Assembly: GCA_020205615.1 (NCBI GenBank)
Contig: CM035168.1
Coordinates: 6,638,237-6,702,236 of the forward strand
Source: Panax quinquefolius
Lineage: Eukaryota; Streptophyta; Magnoliopsida; Apiales; Araliaceae
Length of the DNA stretch: 64,000 nucleotides
Reading direction: 5' to 3'
Shown here: positions 35,695-49,335 of the stretch, piece by piece
Layout of the letters: every line of letters begins with the position of its first letter
Position numbering within the stretch: the stretch's first letter is position 1
Position numbers and translations under genes: made by a program
Notes under the pieces: generated by a model
The model's input: the letters and a program-made list of their open reading frames with translations, nothing else
Database searches by the model: none
Told to the model about the DNA's origin: nothing

Positions 35695-36373
35695 TGTGAC
35701 GCCCCCAAAATTAGGTATACATCACCCATCTTGGGTAGTCAGATACATGGTACAGAATTTAAATACAACTTACTAATATAACTGCTGTGTAATAATACGA
35801 CATAAACCGTGAGTTTGAATACAAATATTATCTACTAGATATTATACAAACTCAAAAGGAGTCCTCATTACAATTATTATCACACTATTTCACGTAATAG
35901 TGAGGACTACTAATGCTATCCTCTCGACCATTACTCCGCCTCGACTTCGTCCCCGGCTATGTTCTCATTTCACAAAGAGAAACAAAGAAAGAAAGGGTGA
36001 GCTCAACTAGCCCAATGAAGAAATATTATGACTAAGATAATGTAGAATAAATTATCATTAGCCTTCAACGGTTGTTAAACCGATAAAATATAATAAACAT
36101 CAAGTTTAACTGCAATGAACAAAGCAATCCATTAAAAGAGTCAAGTAGAAAATAAAATCTACTATCTTTTATGATTTAAAAGGTTTTTCATCACTGTTAT
36201 AGCTGAGACTCAGCTTTAATAAATAATCCACATCATCGAATCACCCCTGCACTACGGCCAAGGATATTCTTTAGTATCACGACCACAATTATTCATGCAC
36301 TACGGGCGAAGAATAGTTGTGTATTCATTAATGGTCATGATCATGCCAACAACTATCCATCAATGCACTACTT
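35695..36373 (-). mobile_element. Element B 3' LTR, truncated
   Basis: Only the first 679 bp on the plus strand (LTR 3' end in sense) remain. It breaks off within stem-loop array 2 (CCATCAATGCACTAC) and runs straight into RT sequence (TTCTTCAAGCCGAACTCGCA). The deletion took most of the LTR, the polypurine tract, integrase, RNase H and part of RT. Confidence 0.8.
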
Positions 36374-38912
36374 TCTTTTCTTCAAGCCGAACTCGCATTT
36401 CTTCAACTTGGCATAAAGCTTATATTCACGAAGCTTTTGGAGTGTCGACCTCAAGTGTTGCTTTCATGATCTTCATGGCTTTTGGAATAAATAAGGATGT
36501 CATCAATAAAGACGACCACAAAGTGATCTAAATATTCCTTAAATACTCGGTTCATCATATCCACGAAGGCGGCGGAGCATTAATCAATCCAAAGGACATG
36601 ACTAGGAATTCATAATGCGGATCGGTTTAAAAGCCGCTTTGGAATGTCACGTTTTAATCTTCAATTGGTGATATCCTAACGAAGATCAATCTTTGAAAAG
36701 AATTTGGCTCCTTGCAATCGTCAAACAGTCATCAATACGTGGCAATGGATACCTATTTTGATGGTGACATGATTCAACTCCCGATAATCAATACAAAGTC
36801 GCATACTCCCATCTTTCTTCTTCACGAATAGAAAGAGCACACCCAGGAGAAGTACTAGGGCGAATAAAGCCAATGTCTAACAATTCCTCGTAGTTGGGTC
36901 TTTAACTCCACGAAGTTCAATAGAGTCATTCGATATGGGGCTTTGGAAATAGGTTTTGTCTGCGGGTTCAAGGTCGATACAAAATTCAATTTCACGCCTG
37001 GGGTAGGCCGAAAGTTTCTGAAATACGTCGGAAATTTATTAACAATAGAAATATCGTTCAAAACGACGTATTTTTGTTTAAATCGTGACATGAGCTAAGA
37101 AAGCTTGACATCCGCTTTTTCAATAAACGAATAGCTTTATGGCTTGAGATGACCGTGATTGATTTTAATGGTTTGGTCGTTTGAATTCGCATAATAGGTT
37201 GATTAGGAATATGAAAGCTAACAACCTTACGAAAACAATCAATTTTTGCATGATAAGTAGTTAACCAATCAATCCTAGAATCACGTCAAATGCAAGTATT
37301 TTTAATGAAATAAGATCGACGGTGTAATGTGAGGGTACCGATTTGAACCAAACAAGACTTATAAACATTGGATGTAATGAAGGTTTTTCCCAACGGAGTT
37401 TCCACAGATAAGTCAAAGTCTAATTTCTCCTGAGTCAAATTTAATCGATGAGCCAAGTAGGAGAAGTAAAAAGAATGGGTAGAACCCAGTATCAAATAAA
37501 GTATAGACTTCATTAGAGTTTATGATAAGCTTACCCGTGATGACCTCATTCGGGTTCCTTGCTTCTCTGGAGGTCACAACAAACGCCTCCCTTGCCTTAC
37601 CGGTTTGACTTTTATGGGACTGCCTTTGGTGCCTCCATCCTAGTTGAATTTGTCTCACTGAACGACAAAATTTGAGTAAGTGACCTTCTCTTCCACAATT
37701 ATAACATGCTTTGGTCGGCATGGCGCAGCTTGGATCGATGTGTCCCTCTCCTCCGCATTTGAAGCATATGATAGGTGGTCTTTCTCCTTCCTTAACAACG
37801 GTCTTTGGTGTGATGTCTTTCCATCATTGTTGAATCTCCGCTTTCTTGAAATGTCCATTCTTATTGTTTTGTACCCGATTACCACCAAGTGGTTACCATA
37901 TCCGCCCGCTGATTCCCTCCACACTTGTTGTCACCACTTGATGACTACTCTCGCCGGTATTATAATTTTGCCATGCTTCTTTTTAGTTAGGTTGACTTCG
38001 TTATCGCGCTCCACTAATCGAGCCCTATTTATAACATCCTGAATACAAACACGCTTTATGAGAAATAAGATGTTGGCGTATCTTCGACATCAAACCTCTT
38101 AAAAACATTCGCGTCATTCTTTCTTCATTATCCACCAAGTGGGACGCAAATCGTGATAACTCAGCAAATTTTGCCTCGTATTGCGATACGGTCATATTGT
38201 TTTGTTCCAACTTGATAAACTCCACCTCCTTCATGTGGCGAATACTTTCAGGAAAGTATTTGTCGTTGAATAGCTCCTGGAACTTCTCCCAAGATATCTT
38301 CAGTATAGCAGGTTGAGTACGTTTATCAATTCCCACCGATGTCTGCCTCTCCGCCGCACATAAAAAGGCGTGAAAGGGAACCTTTGCTCCTCGAGCATCC
38401 CAAGACATCAAATATCTTGGTAATCTGCTTTATCCATGCTTCAGCGTGAAGTGGTTTTGCTCTCCTTAAACTCCGGTGGTCCCAGCTCCTTGAATTGTTT
38501 AGCGGTGACCTTGAGAGTTTTCCGTGTTTCCACCTACGTTTTGGACATGAGCCGCTCTCTTTCAACGTTGCATAAATTGCATAAAGCCTCTGAACATTTG
38601 ATCATTCATCATTTGGTCAGTGTTGTTGTTTGCATGAGGATTGTCGCCTTCTTGATGCACATTATCCTCGATTATTGATATGTATAATCAACGATCGCTT
38701 TGTGCTCTATTGCTATTCTCAACATTCTCGGATGTCATTTTCAGATACTGCCACAAAACAAAAGGTTAATTGACATGTAACAAATTATCCCTATATTCTG
38801 ACCGACCAATAAAATAGCACATAAACTTAGGTAGGTCATACTAGCGAAGGTATTCCCCGTCCCTCCCCTCCTAGTACTATTCTCACATCTTAGCCAGGGA
38901 TCATATCCCTAA
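36374..38912 (-). pseudogene. Element B gag-protease-RT, broken
   Basis: Minus strand. Gag (38025-38565, with RFASHLVDNEERMTRMFLRG), two zinc knuckles (CFKCGG-type, then CYNCGREGHLLKFCR near 37670-37720), protease LFDTGF (DTG codons 37485-37493), and RT through [10 protein letters not shown] (FIDD 36499-36510) to KKCEFG, where the deletion starts. Clean stretches are longer than in A, but several frameshifts remain. With the plus-strand copy in A it forms a large inverted repeat. The leader (38570-38910) is non-coding. Confidence 0.85.
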
Positions 38913-38924
38913 GCTCTGATACCA
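38913..38924 (-). other. Primer-binding site of element B
   Basis: Plus-strand GCTCTGATACCA, complement of TGGTATCAGAGC (initiator tRNA-Met), two bases before the LTR at 38927. Confidence 0.85.
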
Positions 38925-38926
38925 AC

Positions 38927-40244
38927 TGTGACGCCCCCAAAATTAGGTATACATCACCCATCTTGGGTAGTCGGATACATGGTATGTAATTTAAATACAA
39001 CTTACTAATATAATCGTAGTATGCAATACGACATAAAGCGTGAGTTTGAATACAAATATTATCTACTAGATATTATACAAACTCAAAAGGAGTCCTCATT
39101 ACAATTATTATCACACTATTTCACGAATAGTGAGGACTACTAATGCTATCCTCCGGACCATTACTCCATTCCCCAGACTACGTCCGGCTATGTTCTCATT
39201 TCACAAGAGAAAAAGTGAAAGAAAAGGTGAGCTCAACTAGCCCAAGAAGAAATATTATGACTAAGATAATGTAGAATAAATTATCATTAGCCTTCAAACA
39301 GCAGATGTTAAACCGATAAAATATAATAAACATCAAGTTTAACTGCGGTTCAATGAACAAGCAATCCATTAAAAGAGTCAAGTAGAAAATAAAATCTACT
39401 ATCTTTTATGATTTAAAAGGTTTTTCATCAACGTTATATATTGAGACTCGACTTTAATAAATAATCCACATCATTGAATCATCCCCGCACTACTGACAAG
39501 GATATTCTTTAGTATCACGACCACAATTATTCATACACTACGGGCGAGAATAGTTGTGTATTCATTAATGGTCATGATCATGCCAACAATCGTCCATCAA
39601 TGCACTACTACCAATCGAGGATTTTTACCACATCATTTGTAACATTACGGTCATGATTACAATATATAGTCTCTGCGGTCATAATCATACCAAGTCCATC
39701 TATACACTACAATACACGATGACTTTAAAAAAATATAAACATGAGGATGATGACAATGATATAAGAATTCAATAAAACAAGTTCAAGAATTATTTTATCC
39801 GTGAATTATTAACGTCCAAATTGTCAACATGATCTTTGTTTTGTAGAGTAAAATTCAAGAATGATCGAAAGAATATTTCCATGAAAAGATCTTTGGATGA
39901 AACACAAATATCAAGGATATTCTACTAATTTCATGGAGTATAGAAGTCAAAGTTTTAACCAACTGGGTATAATAAAGAATGGAATAACAAAAGAAATCAC
40001 CATGCATGTGGTACTTTCAGATGACAAAAAGTTATTCCAATGAATAATAATAATAACGAACCAAGTCGGTGAAATTCACAAGCGGGATGTTCCAATGTAA
40101 TAATAAAGATGGAACCGGATCCTTATGTAAACACACGATAGGATATTCCAATAGAATGATAAAAAGACGGAACCGGTCCTGTGTAAAACACATGATGAGA
40201 TGTTCCAACAGAATAATAAAGACGGAACCAGGTCCGGTGTAAAA
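38927..40244 (-). mobile_element. Element B 5' LTR, first part (before the copia insertion)
   Basis: Starts TGTGACGCCCCCAAAATTAG. It runs through array 2 (39470-39710) and into array 1 (39966-40240), where the copia element interrupts it. It resumes at 49336. The joined length is about 2.41 kb. Confidence 0.85.
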
Positions 40245-42132
40245 TGTTATGTTTGTAATATTCAAGAACGCAATCAAATTGCATAAATTAGCGGAAGCGT
40301 GTAAAAATTAGAGTTTAAAATATTTATTACAAACCATATACCCGGATCACCCTTTATGCATAATTATTAATTAAATGAAAAGATAAAGAATAAAATCATA
40401 CCCTTGAAGATCGAGCTTCCTCAGGTACAAGTTAAACTCCAAATCCTTTCTCCTTCAACTTGAATTCACCGGGTGTGGTTCCTTCCTTTGATCAACGTTA
40501 GCCACCCATGTGTTTGGCCTCTAGAGGTGATCCACCAAGGAAAAATAAAGAATTGAAGAAGATGGTGTATTTGGCTCAAACCCTAGTTTTCTATCTCTAT
40601 AGAAAAGGGTACTCTCCAACAAATTGGAATTATGTCGTTGTAAAAGTCAACAACCCCCCACCACCCATAATAAGACTCCTCTTATTTATAGATGTGGGCA
40701 ACCCCTTTTAACAATTAAGGAATTGGGTTTTATTTAATTAATTAAATTTTTTTAATTAATTAAGCTCCCTAATCTTATTAGGGATAATTAATTAAACTCC
40801 TTTAACTAATTTTCCTTCCTAATCCAATTAGGAATAAATGAGAGTACTTATATTAAATTAATTCCTAAACTCTTTTAGAAATTAAAATAATAATAATTGT
40901 AATAATATTAATAAGACTCCTCTTATTAATTTATATTTAATATTTCTAAAATATTAAATAATAAATATTAAGCTATTTAATTTATTCTATCACCATAGAT
41001 TAAATTAAATATACATAACATATTATTACGATTATGCCATTAACTTCTTAAATAATTATTCTTCCTTTTATGGTGTGACCCTTTAGGTTCTCCATATTAA
41101 ACCTATTGTGAATAAATCAATTAGAATAATTCTAATCTTATTTAAATAAATAAATTAAACAATTAATTTATTTAAATAAATAATATTTATTCCATAATAG
41201 GATAAGCCTCCCTAGCGATCAACGACTTTCCGGATAATATAGATTTCAACATTAATCATTAAAGAACCTTTGAGTAAATAGTTCTTAGTATAATTCAATC
41301 CTTCCACCATACAATGTCCCAATTAAATATAAGACATGGAATTACCATCAGTCTTATTTTATTTAATTATATGTATTTCGACTCTTAAATGCACAACTCC
41401 AAATAATGCAAATTAGAAACTCCTTTCTAATTTCATTCTCGCTTATAACCAAGGACTCTTTGGGTTGTCATTTATCGAATCACATAGGACATTTCTTCTT
41501 TTATTAGAAGTGGTAGATTCTTTATTGATCATACATTATCTCCATGTATAAATTATTATTATACCCAAGCATACCCTTTGATATACCCTAAGGGTCTTAA
41601 GGAATAAGTCAAAGTATAACTCATCATACACAAGATACTATGATGATCTCAAGTCCAAGGATTACTTGTCTTACTATATCACTCTGAGAATTCCTATTGA
41701 CAGCAAATAAAACTCCATTAGGTATTCCTTAGCGAGCCACGTTCGAATGAACTTATTCTCTAATAAGTACCTACATACTTGCTTTAGTGTCTCCACACAA
41801 ATGATCATGAGATCAATCATCCTCATCCAATGAGCAAGCAACGTATGTACCAATCTATCCTGATTTACTAATCCCCAATTTAGTAATCCAACGATTGGGA
41901 ACTATTTTAGTTTTAAGCTTTCTAAGAATTTAGATCTCATTAGAACGATCATCATCATTATTCTAAAAGCATTGCTTAAAACTATGGGTTTATCACATAT
42001 TATAAAACAGCATCATGTAGATAATTAAAAGCCTTTAATAAATTAATACTTTTTATTAATAAATGAATAAGATTGTTACAAAGTATATGCTTTATCATCA
42101 AACATGATTGGCTTGTGTGCATATTACTTTCA
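40245..42132 (-). mobile_element. Copia 3' LTR
   Basis: 1888 bp, TGTTATGTTTGTAATATTCA ... TATTACTTTCA on the plus strand. Directly followed by ATCTCCCACTTG, the complement of a polypurine tract (TGGGAGA). A short ORF starting MCLASRGDPP occurs in both LTRs and is considered chance. Confidence 0.9.
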
Positions 42133-45100
42133 ATCTCCCACTTGCACTAAAGCCAATCGCCATTGTATCTTATACTCTTCTTCTCTAAGTGTGCGATTAT
42201 CCTGTTTGTTGGATAAGCTTTAGTTAATGGATATGTAATATTGTTCATGAGAGTCCACTATCTCTATAGTGATTTCCCGTCTTTCAATGATTCTAATAAT
42301 CAAATGAAAGTGCCACAACACATGTTTAGATCCAAGATGAGACTTAGGAACTATTCCTAGTTACGTAATGAACTTTTAATCCAAACAATCAACTTGCGAC
42401 TTCATTTATAGCTATATACTTTGTCTTTATCACTAAAACAAAGAAACTCTTTCTTTGTTTGGAACCTTTTCAATTCATTTGCACCACTTTGTTCAAGGTA
42501 ACCCTTTACCTTAAAGTGGATTTTTCTGTCGTCTTGAGTGCATCTGAAAAACTTGAGTCATTAAGCCCTCTAGTTTTAATTAAGACCTACCATGAATATG
42601 ATCACATCCTTAGTGCTTGGTTAAGCACTTTAAGATGTTTTCACCGACTCATAGTGAACTTCTCCGAATATGACCGATCAACATCGGTCTCGTACATTTC
42701 ATTGCATGCATGATTGTCACTCATGCGACCTCTCTTTTTCGAGTCCGTGGGGACTATTAAGAGAGATACACTCCATAGCTCATCGACATGAGACATCTCT
42801 TGAGTTTGCCATGCTAAACGACTTTAGCATCAAATGAATATACGTTCCTTGGGTTAAGTTGAACATCCTTTTTAAATCTATCTATATAGATTTATATCCC
42901 CAATAATGATACTCTTCCCAAATCATTCATGGATAATTGTTTAGACAACTTTATCTTTACTGATTGTAGCATTGGTATGTAATTCCTCATCCGTAGTATA
43001 TCAACATATAATACTAGAAATTTCACGACGCTCCCACTGACCCTTTTGTACACACTAGAAGTCTTACCTCATCGAATGTAACTCTGGATCATCATATTCT
43101 ATGATGTGTACCTCATCATCATCATCCATGATGAATCCATACCTCCTAGGTATCTTTGGTACTATTCCAGATTTATGATTCAATTGTGGTATAATAGGTC
43201 TATCTACAGGTTCCTCTTATTTGACTTATAGTATTTTGTGGTTCTTGAACTCTTCAAGATCTATTATCCTCCCACTAGCCCCTTTTAATGATAAACACCT
43301 TAATCTTAGAAGGCGGTGTGTTTCATGATAAACACCTTTTGCTATGTAGGATTATAGAACATATGCCCTAAACTTACTTTAGGATGTCCCACAAATCAGT
43401 ACATGTCAAATTTTGTCCCAAGCTTATCCTTTGAAACCTTTTTTCACATAAGTTGGACAACCCCTTATCTTAACATACTTAAGATTAGGAATCCTCCTAT
43501 CAATAACTTTTATGGAGTCTTGGGGGGATTTTGAGGTTACTATTTTTTAGTAGATATGTCTGACCATTTCTAGGACATGATCCTGAAGGATCTTTGAAAT
43601 ATCGGTAAAATCATTATGGACCGCATCATGTCCAACTAGGTACGATTTTTCATTCGGATACATCAATCAATTATTGCGTGTCGAGGATGTGTCCATTATG
43701 AAAAACCATTTGAGATGATCTAGAAACTTATTGCACAAGTATTTATTCCTTGATCTAATCAAAGAATCTTAAAACTTTGTCAATTTGTTTCACTTCAATT
43801 CTTTGAACCTTTCAAATAATTCACACTTGTATTCAACAAATACACACATTCAACTCTTTGAATGATCATCTCCTTTTCTTATACTATTTTGTTCAATATG
43901 CAAAATTATTTTCATGTAAGTCAGTATACAAAATTTATTAAGTAATATTCGATTCTATACAAAACATTATTATTATAAATAGAACAACAATTGTTCTTAA
44001 TTATAATACCAAAATTTTATTGTCCAACAATAAAACGGAAATAATGTTTCTAACAAGAATTGGAATACAATAACAACTTATTGACTTAATAGATTTGCTC
44101 GGTAAGCGATGCTAAACTATAAGTTTATATAGCTAATGCAAGACCTTTGCTTCATTTTCCACACATAGGATTACTTATATTTGTTTAGCTTTCTACTTAC
44201 TTTGGTCCCTTCATAAATCTATATTTATGATAACCAAAGTCGGTATCCAATATCCAAGTAGAACCTTGACTTAAAGAAAATTTTATTTCAATCATGAACA
44301 AAAGCGTATTAACCGAAACTTCACTAAGCTTCTTTGGTTAGCCTCTGCAAGAATACTTCTCGCAGCTTTCTTTCCGGTGTCCATGCTTATTGCGGTGGAA
44401 GCAAACTCCTTTGCTATCCATATCGCTTTTGTTCTTATTATCCTTTGTTTATGCCTTTCTATATACCTTCTTTGAATCGTTCTTCTTTTCGGAAGATCCT
44501 TTGGCCCCTACCAAGAAGACTTGGTCTTTCTTGGTTGAAAGTGACTCTCAACTTTTTAACATGTTAAGCAAATCAATGAGGTTGATATCTAGCTTGTTCA
44601 TATGAAAATTCACAACAATTGTGAAAGGAGTCCGGGGAGTGAGTGCAAGATCAAATCTTGGCTCAACTCTCCATCCATGACAAAACTGTTGTCCTAATTG
44701 ATCAATCAAATTGATTATGTTAAGAACTTTTATCTCATACTATAGTGCCATTGGCCATTCTAGATCGGAAGAGCTCCTTAGATATCTCGATATCTATCGG
44801 TCCTACTTTTCTCACCATCAACTACTTGATGTGCGAATATAGTAGAAGCATCCATAGTTTGATCTTGATCTTTGAAGCTCGTTACTCATGGATGCGAGCA
44901 TGATGCGTTGAGCCAATCATGCATCATCTTGCCACTTTCTAAAAGTAGCAATGTCTTCCTCGAGGCATTATGCTGCAACCATTGCGAGGATAGGCATATT
45001 AAGGATATAAGATAGCTTTTCAAATGGTGAGAACTATTCTCAAATTCCTTAACCAATCCGCTTTAATTCTTGGTTAGGTTAATTTAGCATCTAATATGCT

Positions 45101-45250
45101 TCTGCAATGATAGTAATTTAGACATTGTAAAATTACGTAAACGAATTTGTAATTAACAACATTTTAACATACATTCTTTTATTAATTACCAAAATAAATT
45201 AGGTCTTGTTTTAAATTGGTATCTCCCACTATTTTCTTCAAACTATATTA
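42133..45250 (-). pseudogene. Copia gag-pol, decayed
   Basis: Read on the minus strand from about 45200 down. Gag ends with a zinc knuckle near 44370-44410: CFH(R)NKHGHRKESC, where the second Cys codon has become Arg. Reverse transcriptase is recognisable at 42999-43020 (FLVLYVD, the YVDD box with one D codon lost), followed by LSMNDLGRVSLLGI, the copia counterpart of FSMKDLGEA..LGI. An RNase H remnant lies near 42390-42440 (KYIAINEVAS, like AEYIAASEAA). Between gag and RT there is only about 1.2 kb, too short for protease, integrase and the RT N-terminus, so a large internal deletion is implied. Stops are frequent throughout. Confidence 0.75.
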
Positions 45251-45331
45251 CCCTCACTTATATAGTTAAGCAAAAATCTAATTAAAGATTTGCTTTAGTG
45301 AGAATAAGGATCCCATTTCAAATGTATATAG

Positions 45332-45624
45332 CCTTGTGGTGACACAACAAACTATATAAATAAATAGGTAGACAACTTTTGTCAATTACATCAACTATGC
45401 AACTCCTTTTCTTTTGCCTCTTAGATTATTTTGATCAAGTGGTGGCACATCCGAATCAAAATTATCCAAGTTAAGTCCGACCTAGCACTCCATATATTCA
45501 AAAAGAAAATATTATCCTTGTGGTGACACAACAAAACAATATTGTTCAATTTTCTTTATAAGCATCAAATGTGATAAATTAACATCTTAAATACTTAATA
45601 CTTGCCTTGTGGTGACACAACAAA
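45332..45624. repeat. Three exact 20-bp repeats in the copia leader
   Basis: CCTTGTGGTGACACAACAAA occurs at 45332-45351, 45516-45535 and 45605-45624. The sequences between them are unrelated AT-rich segments. It contains TTGTG and CACAA, so it can form a small hairpin (TTGTGGTGACACAA). Confidence 0.85.
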
Positions 45625-46379
45625 CTCATATTAAATATTTAATACTCTATTAATTTTATCATGCTAGAAAGCTTAACGTTCGATATTCCAAATATCTTTG
45701 AACGCTTAGGACTTAATACTTAAAAAAAAAAATTTGAGGGTTTGTTATTAATTTGTCTCATCTTGTTTAAGCGTATTTACATATATATATAAAAAATACG
45801 CGTCGTATATTAATTAACATACGAAGCGTGTTTGCATAATATATAATATATATAGTATAAGCATGCATATAGAATACTATATTCTACCTTAATTGATTAT
45901 GGACTTTTATTCTAGTTTGGTTCACTAGAGCCACCAAGTGAACCAAAAGGTCAAACCCTAGGGGTGCAAGAAATAATATTTAAATATAACTATTACATTT
46001 AAACCCGGGCTCCATTACAAATCTGGTCTTCAAGCGCTCGCTTGCCCTTGATCTCCAATTTTTCAAAATTAATTCTAACTATTCCTATTACAAAACTATT
46101 TAAAATAAATAAAACCTTGATCGTGATCGAGGGAAGTACATGGGAGGGAATAGAATTTACATTAAGAAAAATTAGAGAAGGCGAATCTGTGAGACCCCAT
46201 TTAATAAAACCCATACATTCGTGCATCCAACTAAAATAAAATCCAATCACATTGGTCAATAGTCCATAATCAATCCCATTTATTATCATACACATCACCA
46301 TATGCATCAATAAATAATATTCATCTTATGAATAATAAACATTTAATATATATATTGATATCATTTAATGGGCAAATTT

Positions 46380-46965
46380 AGTTAGTATAAAATCTATTTT
46401 TGAATCAAAATAAACTCCTTTATTTTAATCCAAATTTAAATCAAAATAAAACTATTTTATTTTAATTTATCCAATTTTGAATAAAATAAACTATTTTATT
46501 TTAATCAAAATTTTAATCAAAATAAACTCATTTATTTTAATTAATTATGGAATCCAATTCCATATATATATATAAAAAAATCTTTAATTAAAATAAACTC
46601 TTTATTTTAATTAATTATGAATCCAATTCCATGTAAAAAAAAAATTTAATTAAAATAAACTCTTTTATTTTAATTAATTATGGAATCCAATTCCATGTTA
46701 AAAAAAACTTTATTAAAGGAAACACGGATTTTCTTTCCTATTCACAAATAAACTCTTTTATTTTGAATAATATGAAATCCTATTTCATATCTAAATAAAC
46801 TCCTTTATTTAAGGAAACATGGATTCACTTTCCTATTCACAAATAAACTCTTTTATTTTTGAATAATATGAAATCCTATTTCATATCAAAATAAACTCCT
46901 TTATTTAAGGAAAAATATAATCCAATTTCAACTCCAATTAGTTATCATGGAATCCAATTCCAACT
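46380..46965. repeat. Degenerate tandem repeats in the copia leader
   Basis: About nine units of 55-75 bp built from AAATAAACTCTTTTATTTTA, then TTAATTATGGAATCCAATTCCAT or ATGAAATCCTATTTCAT. Each part is itself palindromic (GGAATccAATTCC, GAAATCCTATTTC). It lies between primer-binding site and gag of the copia element. Confidence 0.65.
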
Positions 46966-47089
46966 CTAATTAGTTAGCATGAAATTTAATTTTAAAATTA
47001 AAATAAACCTATTATTTTAAAATTAAAATAAACTTTTTATTTTAAAATTAAAATAAATCTTTTATTTTAATTATAAAATTATTGAGAAT

Positions 47090-47205
47090 AATATATTATA
47101 TATATATATAACTATTATATATATATATATAATAACCGTATATTATCATATATATATATATATACTAATTCCGTATATATATATTACATATATATATAAT
47201 GCCCA
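47090..47205. repeat. AT dinucleotide microsatellite
   Basis: Several interrupted (AT)n runs separated by AACTATT, AATAACCG and ACTAATTCCGT. Low complexity, in the copia leader. Confidence 0.85.
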
Positions 47206-47434
47206 GACTTCCTACATTTTCTTGAAAACCGTGCCCCTTTGAATCAAAATAAATTCTGTGGTTTTCATTAACTTGTGGTGAACTTACATGTATTCGGTAA
47301 TAATAAAAAAAAATGGATTACCGATTTTTTTTTTTATTTAGTAAATTTTATACAATAAAATTATGCCCAATTAAATTGTTCTAAACACATATCAATATAT
47401 AAATTAAAACAATTAATAATTCGCATAAAGGTTT

Positions 47435-47447
47435 GGCTCTGATACCA
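47435..47447 (-). other. Primer-binding site of the copia element
   Basis: Plus-strand GGCTCTGATACCA, complement of TGGTATCAGAGCC (initiator tRNA-Met), one base before the LTR. Confidence 0.9.
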
Positions 47448-47448
47448 C

Positions 47449-49330
47449 TGTTATGTTTGTAATATTCAAGAACGCAATCAAATTGCATAAATTAGCGGAA
47501 GCGTGTTAAAATCAGAGTTTAAAATATTTATTACAAACCATATACCCGGATCACCCTTTATGCATAATTATTAATTAAACGAAAAGATAAAGAATAAAAT
47601 CATACCCTTGAAGATCGAGCTTCCTCAGGTACAAGTTCACCTCCAAATCCTTTCTCATTCAACTTGAATTCACCGGGTGTGGTTCCTTCCTTTGATCAAC
47701 GTTAGCCACCCATGTGTTTGGCCTCTAGAGGTGATCCACCAAGGAAAAATAAAGAATTCAAGAAGATGGTGTATTTGGCTCAAACCCTAGTTTTTCTATC
47801 TCATAGAAAAGTGGTACTCTCAACAAATTGGAATTATGTCGTTGTAAAAGTCAACAACCCCACCACCCATAATAAGACTCCTCTTATTTATAGATGTAGG
47901 CAACCCCTTTAACAATTAAGGAATTGGGTTTTATTTAATTAATTAAATTTTTTAATTAATTAAGCTCCCTAATCTTATTAGGGATAATTAATTAAACTCC
48001 TTTAACTAATTTTCCTTCCTAATCCAATTAGGAATAAATGAGAAATACTTATATTAAATTAATTCCTAAACTCTTTTAGAAATTAAAATAATAATAATTG
48101 TAATAATATTAATAAGACTCCTCTTATTAATTTATATTTAATATTTCTAAAATATTAAATAATAAATATTAAGCTATTTAATTTATTCTATCACCATAGA
48201 TTAAATTAAATATACATAACATATTATTACGATTATGCCATTAACTTCTTAAATAATTATTCTTCCTTTTTATGGTGTGACCCTTTAGGTTCTCCATATT
48301 AAACCTATTGTGAATAAATCAATTAGAACAATTAAATCTTATTTAAATAAATAAATTAAACAATTAATTTATTTAAATAAATAATATTTATTCTACAATA
48401 GGGATAAGCCTCCCTAGCGATCAACGACTTTCCGAGATAATATAGATTTCAACATTAATCATTAAAGAACCTTTGAGTAAATAGTTACCGAACAATTCAA
48501 TCCTTCCACCATACAATGTCCCAATTAAATATAAGACATGGAATTCTTTGTCAAGTCTTATTTTATTTAATTATATGTATTTCGACTCTTAAATGCACAA
48601 CTCCAAATAATGCAAATTAGAAACTCCTTTCTAATTTCATTACGCCTTAACCAAGGACTCTTTGGTTGTCATTTATCGAATCACATAGACATTTCTCTTC
48701 TTTTATTAAAGTGGTAGATTCTTTATTGATCATACATTATCTCCATGTACAAATTATTATACCCAAGCATACCCTTTGATATACCCTAAGGGTCTTAAGG
48801 AATAAGTCAAAGTATAACTCATCATACACAATCTACTATGATGATCTCAAGTCCAAGGATTACTTGTACTACTTATCACTACAGAATTCCTATTGACAGT
48901 AAATAAAACTCCATTAGGTATTCCTTAGCGAGCCACGTTCGGTGAACTTATTCTCTAATAAGCACCTACATACTTGCTTTAGTGTCTCCACACAAATGAT
49001 CATGAGATCAATCATCCTCATCCAATGAAAGCAAGTTAACGTATGTACTAATCTATCCGGATTTACTAATCCCCAATTTAGTAATCCAACGATTGGGAAC
49101 TATTTTAGTTTTAAGCTTTCTAAGAATTTAGATCTCATTAGAACGATCATCATCATTATTCTAAAAGCATTGCTTAAAACTATGGGTTTATCACATATTA
49201 TAAAACATCATCATGTAGATAATTAAAAGCCTTTAATAAATTAATACTTTTTATTAATAAATGAATAAGATTGTTACAAAGTATATGCTTTATCATCAAA
49301 CATGATTGGCTTGTGTGCATATTACTTTCA
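47449..49330 (-). mobile_element. Copia 5' LTR
   Basis: 1882 bp and collinear with 40245-42132; differences are few and mostly small indels or changes. In sense it starts at 49330 and its 3' end abuts the primer-binding site. Confidence 0.9.
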
Positions 49331-49335
49331 TAAAA

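Larger units (their letters stand above)
40245..49330 (-). mobile_element. Ty1/copia retrotransposon, near-complete structure
   Basis: 9,086 bp with two LTRs (40245-42132 and 47449-49330) and TSD TAAAA at 40240-40244 and 49331-49335. Plus-strand ends are TGTTATGTTTG and ATTACTTTCA. Primer-binding site and polypurine tract are both in place, on the minus strand. It is inserted in the stem-loop array of the B 5' LTR. The two LTRs are very similar, so it is probably the youngest insertion in the nest. Gag and pol are decayed and about 2 kb of pol is missing; Tork-like by its RT motif, but the clade is not certain. Confidence 0.92.

Noticed and set aside
40508..40711. ORF MCLASRGDPP... present in both copia LTRs (also 47712-47912)
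   Set aside because: The two copies diverge by frameshift after about 25 residues and it lies within the LTR; repeated only because LTRs are repeated.
45999..46310. 103-codon minus-strand ORF in the copia leader
   Set aside because: Lies upstream of gag in AT-rich repeated sequence; no recognisable domain. Could be a leader ORF but cannot be supported.
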